From the NCBI GenBank assembly GCA_019694975.1, contig JAIBAY010000004.1, positions 248,001 to 312,000 on the forward strand: a stretch of DNA of 64,000 nucleotides, written 5' to 3'. A program made the translations under genes and the position numbers. Source of the stretch: Chitinophagales bacterium. GTDB taxonomy: Bacteria; Bacteroidota; Bacteroidia; Chitinophagales; UBA10324. The notes beneath the pieces were generated by a model, which saw only the letters and a program-made list of their open reading frames with translations, made no database searches and was not told where the DNA came from. Below, one piece after another: positions 8,399 to 17,668 of the stretch (the stretch's first letter is position 1; the number at the start of each line of letters is the position of its first letter).

Positions 8399-11377
8399 AT
8401 GCTGAAAACCGCTTTTCTCAATACTGTTCTGTGCATTTCCTTTTTTACCTTCAGTTTTGCCCAACAGAAATTAAGAGATCTTGCCTGGAATGAGCGCACG
8501 GAAACTACCCATTATGTTTCCATCCCGGATTCAGCAAAATTTGCTTTCGATGCCGGGAAACTGCCGGCAGACCTAGGGCTGGAGGCTAACAGCAATCTCC
8601 GGTTACTGAATGCGGAGACGGATGCATTGGGATTCACGCATTACCGTTACCTCCAGACTTACCTTGGTATACCTGTTGAAAATACCATGTATATCGTGCA
8701 TGTGAAGTCGGGCATGATCAGTGGCATGAGCGGTAACCTTGTCAAAGGATTCGGTGAGGATATGCTTAACCATGCAAGTGCTGTTGTGCCCATGACGGCA
8801 GCGATGGAGGCTGCCATGCAATCCGTAAAAGCAACTGTTTATCTAACCATGTCCGAACGGATGTTGGCTAAAGTGGCCGATCCTGAATTGGTCTGGTATT
8901 GTGCAGGAAGTAAAATCAATACCCGCCACTTACGGCTTGCTTACAAAGTAGATGTGTTTGCATCAGAACCGCTCAGTCGTGCATGGATATTTGTGGATGC
9001 GCAGACAGCAGCGATATTAGGCAGCGAAGAGCGTATGCATGCTGTTGATGCAACAGGAACGGCTGCTACAGCTTACAGCGGCAGCGTTACCATACACAGT
9101 GACCTGAATGCGGGTGTTTATACCCTGCATGATCTCACACGGGGGCAAGGAATCTTCACATTAGAACAAGGTGGCGGTGACTATACATCAACTTCTTCCA
9201 ACTGGACATTGAATGGATTCAATCAATATGCATTGGATATTCATTTCGGCACGGCAGCTACGTATGACTATTACCTTACCAAATTTGGCCGTAACAGCCT
9301 CGACAATGCCGGCCTGCCGCTCTATAGCTACCTGAACATTACTATGCACGATAATGCAAAATGGGATGGTTCTTCCATGATCTACGGTAAGGTATCATCT
9401 AACAATACGGGTGTGTCAAGCATAGATATTTGCGGACATGAACTCACGCATGGGCTTACCCATTATACCTGTGGTTTGCAGTATCTTCAGGAACCGGGTG
9501 CCATCAATGAGAGCCTGAGCGACATCATGGGAAAATGTATTCAGTTCTATCAAAAACCAGGGGATGTGAACTGGGTGATAGGCAATGATATGGGTTGGAA
9601 AGTACGGGACTTATCAGATCCGAATCTGTATAGTCAACCCGATACCTATTTGGGTACTTATTGGTGGACTTCCTCTAATGATAATTATGGAGTGCATTAT
9701 AACAGCGGTGTAGGTAACTTTATGTTTTATCTTTTAGTAAATGGCGGCAGCGGTACCAATGACAATGGTGATAGTTATTTTGTCGATGCTATCGGGCAAA
9801 GCACTGCCGAACAGATTATCTACCGCTCACAAACCGTCTATCTTTTCAATCTGTCGGAATACAGCGATTGGCGGGAGGCCTGTATCAATGCTGCAACGGA
9901 TTTGTATGGTGCATATTCAAACGCTGTGATACAGGTAAAAAATGCCTGGTATGCTGTCGGAATCGGCTTGCCCGGAAATGCACAGCCATCGAATGCCTGT
10001 AATAAGCCGACCTCGCTCAGTGCATCCGGTATAACCTCTTCTTCCGCCGTAGTGACTTGGACAAGCGTGATCGGATCATTGGGTTATAACATTCAATATA
10101 AGCCATACGTCGGAACACAATGGACTACAGTAACTGCATTGCCGTTGTCACCAAGTAAAACACTTACAGGCTTAGCCTGGGGAACACTGTATAACTATCG
10201 CATACAGACGAAATGTCTTGGCGGTTTTTCTGTCTATACCACTGATAAAGTTTTTTCAACTACATCACAGGGGGAAGTGTATTGTAAGTCAGGCGGCAAC
10301 AGCAATGCAATTTATGAATACATTGACTATGTGAATCTCGGAAGTATCAGCAGGGCATATGCTTATCCGGATGCCGGCGGTTATTATAATGCCACCAACC
10401 TGAGTACGGTGGTAAACAAAGGATCATCCTATACACTGACTGTCAGTGCCGGGTTCAATGGTTTTATGGAAGCGGATGTGTATCCGGAAAAATGGGCTGT
10501 ATTTGTTGACTGGAATATAGATGGTGATTTTACAGATGAAGGTGAAACCGCCATAACCTTCAATACCACAGACGGGAGCAATAAAACTGTTACACTGGCT
10601 GTTCCTTATGGAGCATCTACGGGTACAACCCGTATGCGTGTGAGCATGAATTTTGAAAGCACGCCCACCCCATGCAGCACCTTCAGCTATGGTGAAGTTG
10701 AAGATTATACACTCGATTTGCAGGCGCCACTCTGTACAGAAACTTTTGAACCCAACAATGCCAAAGGAAATGCGAAAACAATTGTGACGAATGCAGATAT
10801 CTTGTCGCAGATCAGCAGTGCAACCGACGAAGACTGGTTTGCATTCAGCAACAGTGCGGCTGCAAGCAATATTAAAGTGAAAATATCTTCGCTGCCTGCA
10901 AATTACAATCTCAAGTTTTATGATACCAATGAAAACTTCGTAACGGAGTCCAAGAAGGGAGGCACGACGAATGAATCCGTCATCTTCAACACCGGCGTAA
11001 CAGGTATATACAAAGTGAAAATATATGGTAAGAATGGTGCGTTCAGCAATTCACAATGCTATATCATTAATGCAAAAATCAGCGCTACGCCATTCAGGTT
11101 GGAAGAAGATGTGCCATTCGGCAGCGATGAGCCGGTGGTGTCAATTTATCCGAATCCTGCCAATTCCAACCTCAATGTTGCAGTTAAAGGATTTGCCGGT
11201 GAGAGCCTGACGGTAATGCTAACTAATATCATGGGACAGGTTTTATTACAGCAAGAAACATCCGTTTCGGAAGATGTTTTTCAATTGAATGTTGAGAATC
11301 TTCCGGCTGGAATCTATTTTGTTCGACTGAAGGCGGAAGAATGGCAGGCTGTTAAGAGATTGGAGATTGTGCGTTGA
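8399..11377 (+). CDS. Secreted thermolysin-like (M4) metallopeptidase with Fn3, GEVED, pre-peptidase and T9SS domains
   Basis: I chose the ATG at 8399; a TTG nine bases upstream is also in frame. The 992-residue product has a signal peptide (MLKTAFLNTVLCISFFTFSFAQQ) and an FTP/PepSY-type propeptide. The M4 catalytic domain carries HELTH (His347-His351) with the third zinc ligand Glu371 in GAINESLSD. After the catalytic domain come a fibronectin type III module (near residues 540-625), a GEVED beta-sandwich (VDWNIDGDFTDEGE) and a pre-peptidase C-terminal domain (EDWFAFSNS). A type A T9SS sorting domain (SIYPNPANSNLNVAV to the C-terminus) ends the protein. It is a predicted extracellular neutral protease made as a zymogen. 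It stands alone, divergent from the LytTR regulator with a 240-base gap. Confidence 0.96.
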   Translation: MLKTAFLNTVLCISFFTFSFAQQKLRDLAWNERTETTHYVSIPDSAKFAFDAGKLPADLGLEANSNLRLLNAETDALGFTHYRYLQTYLGIPVENTMYIVHVKSGMISGMSGNLVKGFGEDMLNHASAVVPMTAAMEAAMQSVKATVYLTMSERMLAKVADPELVWYCAGSKINTRHLRLAYKVDVFASEPLSRAWIFVDAQTAAILGSEERMHAVDATGTAATAYSGSVTIHSDLNAGVYTLHDLTRGQGIFTLEQGGGDYTSTSSNWTLNGFNQYALDIHFGTAATYDYYLTKFGRNSLDNAGLPLYSYLNITMHDNAKWDGSSMIYGKVSSNNTGVSSIDICGHELTHGLTHYTCGLQYLQEPGAINESLSDIMGKCIQFYQKPGDVNWVIGNDMGWKVRDLSDPNLYSQPDTYLGTYWWTSSNDNYGVHYNSGVGNFMFYLLVNGGSGTNDNGDSYFVDAIGQSTAEQIIYRSQTVYLFNLSEYSDWREACINAATDLYGAYSNAVIQVKNAWYAVGIGLPGNAQPSNACNKPTSLSASGITSSSAVVTWTSVIGSLGYNIQYKPYVGTQWTTVTALPLSPSKTLTGLAWGTLYNYRIQTKCLGGFSVYTTDKVFSTTSQGEVYCKSGGNSNAIYEYIDYVNLGSISRAYAYPDAGGYYNATNLSTVVNKGSSYTLTVSAGFNGFMEADVYPEKWAVFVDWNIDGDFTDEGETAITFNTTDGSNKTVTLAVPYGASTGTTRMRVSMNFESTPTPCSTFSYGEVEDYTLDLQAPLCTETFEPNNAKGNAKTIVTNADILSQISSATDEDWFAFSNSAAASNIKVKISSLPANYNLKFYDTNENFVTESKKGGTTNESVIFNTGVTGIYKVKIYGKNGAFSNSQCYIINAKISATPFRLEEDVPFGSDEPVVSIYPNPANSNLNVAVKGFAGESLTVMLTNIMGQVLLQQETSVSEDVFQLNVENLPAGIYFVRLKAEEWQAVKRLEIVR

Positions 11378-11450
11378 AGCATCGCGCCGGGTTCATTACC
11401 TTACACGGTTATCAGGCTGCAAAATACGCGGCAAAATATTGCATCATGCC

Positions 11451-11987
11451 TCATTTTTCAATCGCGGCAATCAGGGCAGGATCAAATGGTGCCACCTTTG
11501 ATTTGAAATGACAGACATATTCACCTGATTCATTCACGAGGTATTTGTTGAAGTTCCAGCTTACTTCGGAGTCTTCCACACCATTTAGTTTTTTCTCCGT
11601 AAGCCAGTGGTAGATGGGCGCCATATCTGCTCCTTTCACCGAAATTTTTGTCGCTAACGGAAAGGTGACATCATATTTGGAAGTGCAGAATTGCAGTATT
11701 TCCTGGTTACTGCCGGGCTCCTGACCCATAAAATCATTGGCAGGAAATCCGATGATAACGAGTTGATCACGATATTGACGGTACAACTTCTCAAGTTCTT
11801 CATACTGTGGCGTATAGCCGCATTCGGATGCAACGTTCACGATGAGAATCTTTTTACCTTTGAACGAGGCAAGGTCAATTGTGCCACCATCTATGGAAGT
11901 CACTTTATAGTTGTAAATAGTTGGGGCCGGTTGAGGTACGCAAGGCATCATGGCCAGGAAGATGCAGCTTAAAATCATATTGATCAT
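11451..11987 (-). CDS. Glutathione peroxidase family thiol peroxidase
   Basis: This 178-residue GPx-family enzyme reduces peroxides, and most bacterial members use thioredoxin rather than glutathione. The peroxidatic cysteine is Cys56 in NVASECGYTPQYEEL, a Cys rather than selenocysteine form. The rest of the tetrad is present: the Gln of GQEPG, and the Trp and Asn of SWNFNKYLV. The usual FPCNQF segment reads FPANDF, so the resolving-region cysteine found there in some relatives is absent; a cysteine in ILQFCTSKY could play that part. A short hydrophobic N-terminus (MINMILSCIFLAMMPCV) suggests export or a lipid anchor. It is convergent with the M4 protease gene. Confidence 0.93.
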   Translation of the reverse strand: MINMILSCIFLAMMPCVPQPAPTIYNYKVTSIDGGTIDLASFKGKKILIVNVASECGYTPQYEELEKLYRQYRDQLVIIGFPANDFMGQEPGSNQEILQFCTSKYDVTFPLATKISVKGADMAPIYHWLTEKKLNGVEDSEVSWNFNKYLVNESGEYVCHFKSKVAPFDPALIAAIEK

Positions 11988-12057
11988 TTTTCGGAGTATG
12001 TTTTATCAAGGCAAGTTAATAACCGTATAACCCAATTAAATCAAAATTGTTTCAACC

Positions 12058-12465
12058 ATGCGTGTAGCTGTTTACAGAAAAGAACATTTTAATGCAGCGC
12101 ACCGTCTGTATAGAAAAGATTGGGACGATAAAAAAAACGCCGAAGTATTTGGTTTGTGCAGTAATCCCCTTTACCATGGCCACAACTATTATCTCGAGGT
12201 GAAAGTAACCGGTGAAACTGACCCGGAAACAGGATATGTGATTGACCTTAAAGTACTCAAGGATATCATTAAGGAAGAAGTGCTGGATAAATTTGATCAC
12301 CGAAACCTCAATGAAGACACTGCAGAGTTTCGCAACCTGAATCCAACTGCCGAAAACATAGTATGGGTGATCTATGAAAAGATCCGCAGGCGGCTGGATG
12401 TGAAATTTGATGTGGCCGTCAGGCTGTATGAAACGGAAAGGAATTTTGTGGAATACCCGGGCTGA
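12058..12465 (+). CDS. queD: 6-carboxy-5,6,7,8-tetrahydropterin synthase / 6-pyruvoyl-tetrahydropterin synthase family
   Basis: This 135-residue protein belongs to the QueD/PTPS family, which converts dihydroneopterin triphosphate on the way to queuosine or related pterins. The zinc-binding histidines are visible as FNAAHRL and YHGHNYYLEV, with the catalytic cysteine in GLCSNPLYHGHN. Further family segments are GYVIDLKVLKDII, FDHRNLNED and NPTAENIVWVI, and the conserved glutamate lies in RLYETERNFVEY. Length is normal for the family. No other queuosine genes are nearby, so the choice between QueD and PTPS roles rests on family similarity alone. Confidence 0.92.
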   Translation: MRVAVYRKEHFNAAHRLYRKDWDDKKNAEVFGLCSNPLYHGHNYYLEVKVTGETDPETGYVIDLKVLKDIIKEEVLDKFDHRNLNEDTAEFRNLNPTAENIVWVIYEKIRRRLDVKFDVAVRLYETERNFVEYPG

Positions 12466-12622
12466 TATGCCCTGATCATCAGCGGTTCAAAGAGAGAAAA
12501 CATCATTTCACAACACTGAATTCAAAAAGCATCTGTTAGCTTTGAACGCACATACGAATATCGCAGGGTGTATTTGGCGGTGAAATAAAAAGACACTGAA
12601 GTTAATTTTGTGAGTCCGGCTA

Positions 12623-14830
12623 TTATTCGCCAACCATTACCTTTTCCGTATAGGTGCTATTTCCCTTTGTGAGTTTAACGATGTAAAATCCGGGTGACCA
12701 GCTTTTGCAGTCAACCACCATATTCATTACATCAGCCTGATCAATATTTTTCCGGAAAACCTGCTCACCGATTGTATTTGAAACTTCTACACTGATGTTT
12801 TCCCTGTTGCCGGCTTCATTAAAACTCAGGATAAAATAGGATGAAGCAGGGCTGGGCCATAACCTTAAAATGCGGTCATTGATATTTTCGTTTTCATCCC
12901 CATTGCTCAGATCTTTTTGCGGGTTTGAAAGGTTGCAATTGGTAGAAACTGGTGTATAATCACCAACTGAAGTCCTGATGCTGTCCAAAATTGTTCTGTA
13001 CGACTGAATAAGAGCGGTATAAGAGGAGTTATTTATCAGGTTAGTGTTTTCTTTTGGGTCAGCGGCGATATCATAAAATTCTTCCACCGCACTGGTGCAA
13101 TAATGCTTCACATACTTGTATTGTGATGAGCGTACTGCCCTGATAGAAGGAGCCCCGGATTCGCCCGCATATTGATAGAAGAAGTATTTCCTTTGTGCTG
13201 AACCGTCTGCGAGTTTCCGGATAGACGTTCCATCCATATTATAAGTATTGGTAATGTGTGCTGCATCAAGAATGGTTGGAGCGATATCAATATTGGTGGC
13301 CATTTTATCATTATAGACGGTGCCCGGCTGAAACCACGATGGAAACCTGACGTAGAGCGGCACACGGATAGATTCTTCCTGAGCAATCTGTTTTGCTTCC
13401 AGTTTGTGTTCTCCTCTCATATAACCATTGTCAGATGAATAAATTACCATCGTACTGTCCAGCTTATTATGTTGTTCCAGCCAACTCATGATTGATGAAA
13501 CATTGGATTCTACGCTTGCCAGGTTTTGAAATTCCAATAATGTAAGTGAATCGGTCTCTTGAGAGCTGTAATTCCAGTTATGTGTATCATAAAAATAAGA
13601 AGGGTAATTAATACTGTATTTACTGAAATTGGAAGGGAAAGGCATCGTTTCTGTCGTGTAGAGATTCAGATCTGCCGGCCTTGGCACATTAGGCCCATGC
13701 GGAACCCGGGTAAAAAACATAAGCAGGAATGGGCTTGACGAAGGCACGCTGTTCAGGAAGTTCAATGCCAGCGCCTGATAGTTATCGGAAATATGCCCCT
13801 GCATGGTAGTGTCCGGGCTGTTGTTAATATTGAAATTGGCATTTATGTAAATGTTTCCATCGCTGGTAGCCCAATAATTGAATCCGGAAGGCTTGCCCTG
13901 CAATTGCCCGTATTTACCTACGAATCCTGTATAATATCCGTTATCCTTCAATATCTGTTGGATCAGTGGCAAGCCATCATACATGCGCGTACTATTATCC
14001 AATGCACCATGATGATGCGCATATAAACCCGTATAAATGGAAACGCGGCTGGGTGCACATTGAGAGGTAGTGGGAAAAGTGTAGGTGAAATTGGCGCCTT
14101 CGTAAGCGATGCGGTTGATAGAAGGTGTAAGGAACCAGGAAGGACCGCCGGACGGCTGATAGTTATCGTATCGTCCGTCATCTACCAGGAAAATCACAAA
14201 ATTGGGTTTGTTAACAACCGGAGGCGTGGTGGTGGTCGTGAATGTTACCGGTGTAGTCCATTTGGATACATCGGTTCCGCAAACACTCTGTACACAAACA
14301 TCGTAAGAGGTATTTTTTAATAAACCGTTAAACTGGTAAGATGTTGACTGAATGTTGGACAAGACAGTATATCCGGATGCCGTATGCAACTTATAACGCA
14401 CTTTGAAGACACTGGAACCGCATTGCGCAACCCAGGAAACAGTTGCCTGATTTTGGGTGATATTTAAAACGGAAACAGCAATTGGGTCGGCGCATTTTTG
14501 GGTGGTTTTGTTAACCTGCTTCCAGCCGCTGTTTTCATTATTCGAGCAATAAGCTGCAACGGCAAAAGTATAATCAGTATTTGGTGTTAATCCTGTGAAG
14601 TTAAAGGAAGTGCCCGTGATGATATCCGGTAAAAGGATAAACGTTCCTGATGCCAGTTTATACTTTACCATATAATAAGATGCCCCGTTAACAGCATTCC
14701 AGGTAAGCGTGGCATTACAGCTATATAAATTAGGCATGGCTACATTACCCGGCTTTGCCAGGTTACATTGTGCAAATACATTAACGGTCAACAATAATCC
14801 GGGTAATAACAGGGTAACAATTCTTTTCAT
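12623..14830 (-). CDS. Secreted sulfatase with two N-terminal Fn3 domains and T9SS sorting domain
   Basis: This 735-residue protein starts with a signal peptide (MKRIVTLLLPGLLLTVNVFA). Two fibronectin type III modules cover roughly residues 25-200. The sulfatase domain starts at NKPNFVIFLVDD, with metal-binding aspartates, and has the CAPSR motif with Cys258, the residue converted to formylglycine in Cys-type (class I) sulfatases. GKYGQLQG and the late MVIYSSDNGYMRGEHKL segment add further active-site residues. The C-terminus (LRLWPSPASSYFILSF onward) is a T9SS sorting domain. Predicted substrates are sulfated polysaccharides or other sulfate esters; none can be named from sequence. A formylglycine-generating enzyme is needed and is not seen here. 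It is convergent with queD. Confidence 0.94.
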   Translation of the reverse strand: MKRIVTLLLPGLLLTVNVFAQCNLAKPGNVAMPNLYSCNATLTWNAVNGASYYMVKYKLASGTFILLPDIITGTSFNFTGLTPNTDYTFAVAAYCSNNENSGWKQVNKTTQKCADPIAVSVLNITQNQATVSWVAQCGSSVFKVRYKLHTASGYTVLSNIQSTSYQFNGLLKNTSYDVCVQSVCGTDVSKWTTPVTFTTTTTPPVVNKPNFVIFLVDDGRYDNYQPSGGPSWFLTPSINRIAYEGANFTYTFPTTSQCAPSRVSIYTGLYAHHHGALDNSTRMYDGLPLIQQILKDNGYYTGFVGKYGQLQGKPSGFNYWATSDGNIYINANFNINNSPDTTMQGHISDNYQALALNFLNSVPSSSPFLLMFFTRVPHGPNVPRPADLNLYTTETMPFPSNFSKYSINYPSYFYDTHNWNYSSQETDSLTLLEFQNLASVESNVSSIMSWLEQHNKLDSTMVIYSSDNGYMRGEHKLEAKQIAQEESIRVPLYVRFPSWFQPGTVYNDKMATNIDIAPTILDAAHITNTYNMDGTSIRKLADGSAQRKYFFYQYAGESGAPSIRAVRSSQYKYVKHYCTSAVEEFYDIAADPKENTNLINNSSYTALIQSYRTILDSIRTSVGDYTPVSTNCNLSNPQKDLSNGDENENINDRILRLWPSPASSYFILSFNEAGNRENISVEVSNTIGEQVFRKNIDQADVMNMVVDCKSWSPGFYIVKLTKGNSTYTEKVMVGE

Positions 14831-15568
14831 ACCAATTAGTTTATGCTATTTAATCTCATCGCCATTCGGTCAGGTAAACTGCCTAATGTTGAAAAGTCAC
14901 AAATTCTGTTACTCAAAGCAGGCATTCATAACAAAAGACCACCCTGCAGCTGACTGATTGTTACCGACACTAATTTCATCCTATAATCTGGCAGAAGCCT
15001 TGATTAAGAGGATGTTATGCCTATCTAAATCTCAGTAATTTGAACCGTGCCATCAAAAATGCTACCGCTACTATTGCATTTCCAGGAGGTCGGTTCCTTT
15101 ATTAAGAAGCCACAGGGGTTATTAACATTTAAACTTAAGTCACATAAAAATGTTTCAACAATTTTGATTTTCCAAGCAAATTCATACTTTTTATTTCTTG
15201 TGAGTAATATTGCCGCTGAAAATGGCTGAAAAAGCTTGATTTTAACCTATGAGCCAGGTTATGAGATCTGCAAGTTATTTCCATGTTGCTCTTTAGTATG
15301 ATTTGTCTCATAATAAAGCGATTATTAGCACATAGCATATACTCATTTGTTCATTGCCCGCATTCCAACCATCCAGCTTTATTTTGAAAGCAGCATTTTT
15401 ATTTCCTTGAAGCTAATCAATCTGAACTGCAAGGCAATGCCTGCCGAAGGGAAGTCTTTTTTTGTGTTTCATTATATCCATAAATGCGGTTTATTAAAGT
15501 ATCGTGCCAGTGAGATTTTTCCATAGATGAATCCCTGCTAATTTGAAATATCTTCGCGTTTTTCCGAC
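14831..15568. other. Intergenic region between divergent sulfatase and serine hydrolase genes
   Basis: No supportable gene was found. The region is AT-rich and should hold both divergent promoters. Visible structure is minor: a 6-bp inverted repeat TAACCT/AGGTTA at 15243-15261, and a 17-base stretch at 15440-15456 that recurs inverted at 7356-7372. No perfect TAnnTTTG box with a correctly spaced TTG was identified. Confidence 0.6.
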
Positions 15569-16762
15569 ATGATTAAAGCGCTCTTATTTTTGAAGACTGT
15601 TCATGGTTTCACTGCCATGCTCCTTATACTATCGCTGCTCATTGTTGCATCATCCTGCAATGAGAGTGCCGCCCGTTATCAAAATAAGCAATATGCATGG
15701 GAACAAATAGTACCACTGGATGCAACAGACCGACAACTTGCCCACAGGATTGACACATTTTTTCAGCACAAGGCAAAAAGAGGCGGGTTTAACGGCACCG
15801 TGCTCGTTGCACAACACGGAAAGATTCTGTACAAGCAGCACTTCGGTTATCTGAATTATCCGCGGAAAATTTTGCTCACCGATAGTTCTGCATTTCAACT
15901 TGCTTCTGCCAGCAAGCCATTCACCGCCACAGCTATTCTGCAGTTGCAGGAAAAGGGGCGGTTGCATATTGATGATCCTGTATCTGCGTACATTAAAGAC
16001 TTCCCCTACGATAGTATTACCATACGTCATCTCCTCAACCACCGTTCGGGTTTGCTCAATTACATCTACTTGTTTGACACGATGAAACTTGATGCGGGCA
16101 CCTATATCAGTAACCAGGATGTGGTGAACTATTTCATCAGGGATAAGCCGCCGTTGCAATCGGTTCCCGGCCATCATTTTCAATATTGCAATACGAACTA
16201 CGCTTTACTGGCCCGCTTAGTGGAAATTGCAAGTGGCCAATCATTTGGCAATTACCTGACGGAGCATATTTTCTATCCGGCTCATATGTATCATACTTAC
16301 CTGAGGGATGTGACCGACACAATGCCGCATCGTAATCAATGTACAGCGTATGAAGGAAGCAGATGGACAGAAGTTGGTGATGTGCCTTACGATGGTGTTG
16401 CCGGTGATAAAGGAATCTACACCACCGCCGCTGATCTTTACTTTTTCGACCAGGCTTTAAATCATGGCTTGTTATTAGGACAGGAACTGTTGGATGAAGC
16501 CTATAAAGGGTACAGTTTTGAAAAGCCGGGCCGGAAGAACTACGGGCTTGGCTGGCGCCTGAAGGAATTGGATGACAGTTCAACCATCATTTACCATAAT
16601 GGGTGGTGGCGGGGTTATAATACTTTGTTTGTCCGGATGCCCGGGAAAGAAACCTGCATCATCGTTCTGGCGAATAAATACAACCGTAATGTATATGATA
16701 TCGCCCCGCTCTATGAAATGCTGGGCATGATGCCTGTTGAAAAGGAAGATACGGAGGAATAG
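15569..16762 (+). CDS. Serine hydrolase lipoprotein, beta-lactamase/class C PBP fold
   Basis: This 397-residue protein belongs to the serine beta-lactamase-like (class C/esterase/D-aminopeptidase) superfamily. The N-terminal hydrophobic segment ends in a lipobox VASSC with Cys30, so a lipid-anchored periplasmic or outer-membrane protein is expected. The catalytic S-x-x-K is Ser113-Ala-Ser-Lys116 in QLASASKPFTA. The Y-x-N motif is YCNTNYALLARL, and the third motif is HNGWWRGYN, a histidine version of the KTG box common in esterase-type members. The real substrate cannot be deduced; hydrolases of this type include peptidases and esterases as well as beta-lactamases. It is convergent with the propeller-like gene at 16814-17575. 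Confidence 0.93.
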   Translation: MIKALLFLKTVHGFTAMLLILSLLIVASSCNESAARYQNKQYAWEQIVPLDATDRQLAHRIDTFFQHKAKRGGFNGTVLVAQHGKILYKQHFGYLNYPRKILLTDSSAFQLASASKPFTATAILQLQEKGRLHIDDPVSAYIKDFPYDSITIRHLLNHRSGLLNYIYLFDTMKLDAGTYISNQDVVNYFIRDKPPLQSVPGHHFQYCNTNYALLARLVEIASGQSFGNYLTEHIFYPAHMYHTYLRDVTDTMPHRNQCTAYEGSRWTEVGDVPYDGVAGDKGIYTTAADLYFFDQALNHGLLLGQELLDEAYKGYSFEKPGRKNYGLGWRLKELDDSSTIIYHNGWWRGYNTLFVRMPGKETCIIVLANKYNRNVYDIAPLYEMLGMMPVEKEDTEE

Positions 16763-16813
16763 TCCGGTTGGTGACGGAGCATGCCTGCTTGGTGTGTAAT
16801 GAAGCAACCTTCA

Positions 16814-17575
16814 TCAATAAGAATAGATGTCAAGACGGTCTTTGCGAAGAAGATAAAACCGGTTTTTTTCAATGCTGATATCTTCCACGGCAGCGGTATC
16901 AGGCAGTGAAATATTTTTCGATTCCAGTGTTTTAAACTGGTAGGCATGCAAAGCATCTGCTTCGCGAAAATATAACTGGCTGCCACGCACCTGGAATTTG
17001 CTGATGTTTTTAAAAGGCAGTTTCTGATAATAGGTGCCGTAAATATCAAATATCAAAATGCCTTCTGCAGGATCGCTCAGGTAGATATATTGATCGTTTT
17101 CCTGCATATATACCGGATGAACGGCATGGCCGAGCAGGGAAAACATGTCACCGCTTTCCACAATAATATCGTTGTTCTTATCAATCTTTTTCAGTTTGTA
17201 ATCCTGGTCGTCAAAAATCCAGATGTTATTGTCATGTGATGAAAAACAGGCAGCACTGTAGCTCTGAATATTGATCTTGCGGAGAGACAGTGCACTGATT
17301 TCCGACAGCGTATTGTCGAGTATCACAATCGTGCCATAGTCAGGATATGAAAGCACCAGTTGCATCGGATTGGTGGCGTCTGCAAATGCAAGTCTGCCAT
17401 ACCGGTTTTGATTAAAGGTGGCGAGCAGGTTCCCGGCAGAATCCACCTTTTGTAATTCATTATGCGCGGTGATCAGGTAGCCGTTTTGCAGGTAATCCGT
17501 GGTAATAAAGAGAGCATCAGTTTTCACTGATACGAGCAGCATAAAATTCAATACGACCTGAAGCATCGATGGCAT
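16814..17575 (-). CDS. Putative beta-propeller-like secreted protein of unknown function
   Basis: This 253-residue protein has a short hydrophobic N-terminus and then repeated short beta-rich segments: NGYLITAHNELQKVD, LAFADATNPMQLVL, NNIWIFDDQDYKLKKID, QYIYLSDPAEGILIFD and GSQLYFREADALHAY. The spacing of about 40 residues and the aspartate-ending strand pattern suggest a six-bladed propeller fold. I recognise no enzymatic motif. It lies 93 bases downstream of the MoxR gene on the same strand, at the end of the PPIase/MoxR cluster, so a role in envelope biogenesis or gliding-related assembly can be suspected but not shown. The start is the ATG at 17575. Confidence 0.8.
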   Translation of the reverse strand: MPSMLQVVLNFMLLVSVKTDALFITTDYLQNGYLITAHNELQKVDSAGNLLATFNQNRYGRLAFADATNPMQLVLSYPDYGTIVILDNTLSEISALSLRKINIQSYSAACFSSHDNNIWIFDDQDYKLKKIDKNNDIIVESGDMFSLLGHAVHPVYMQENDQYIYLSDPAEGILIFDIYGTYYQKLPFKNISKFQVRGSQLYFREADALHAYQFKTLESKNISLPDTAAVEDISIEKNRFYLLRKDRLDIYSY

Positions 17576-17668
17576 GGCACTAAAATAATGCTTGTATGGC
17601 TGAACCTTAACAGCGGTCCCGTCAGGCGTGACTTAAACGGGCCGGAGCCAAGAATTTACCGGCAATGA

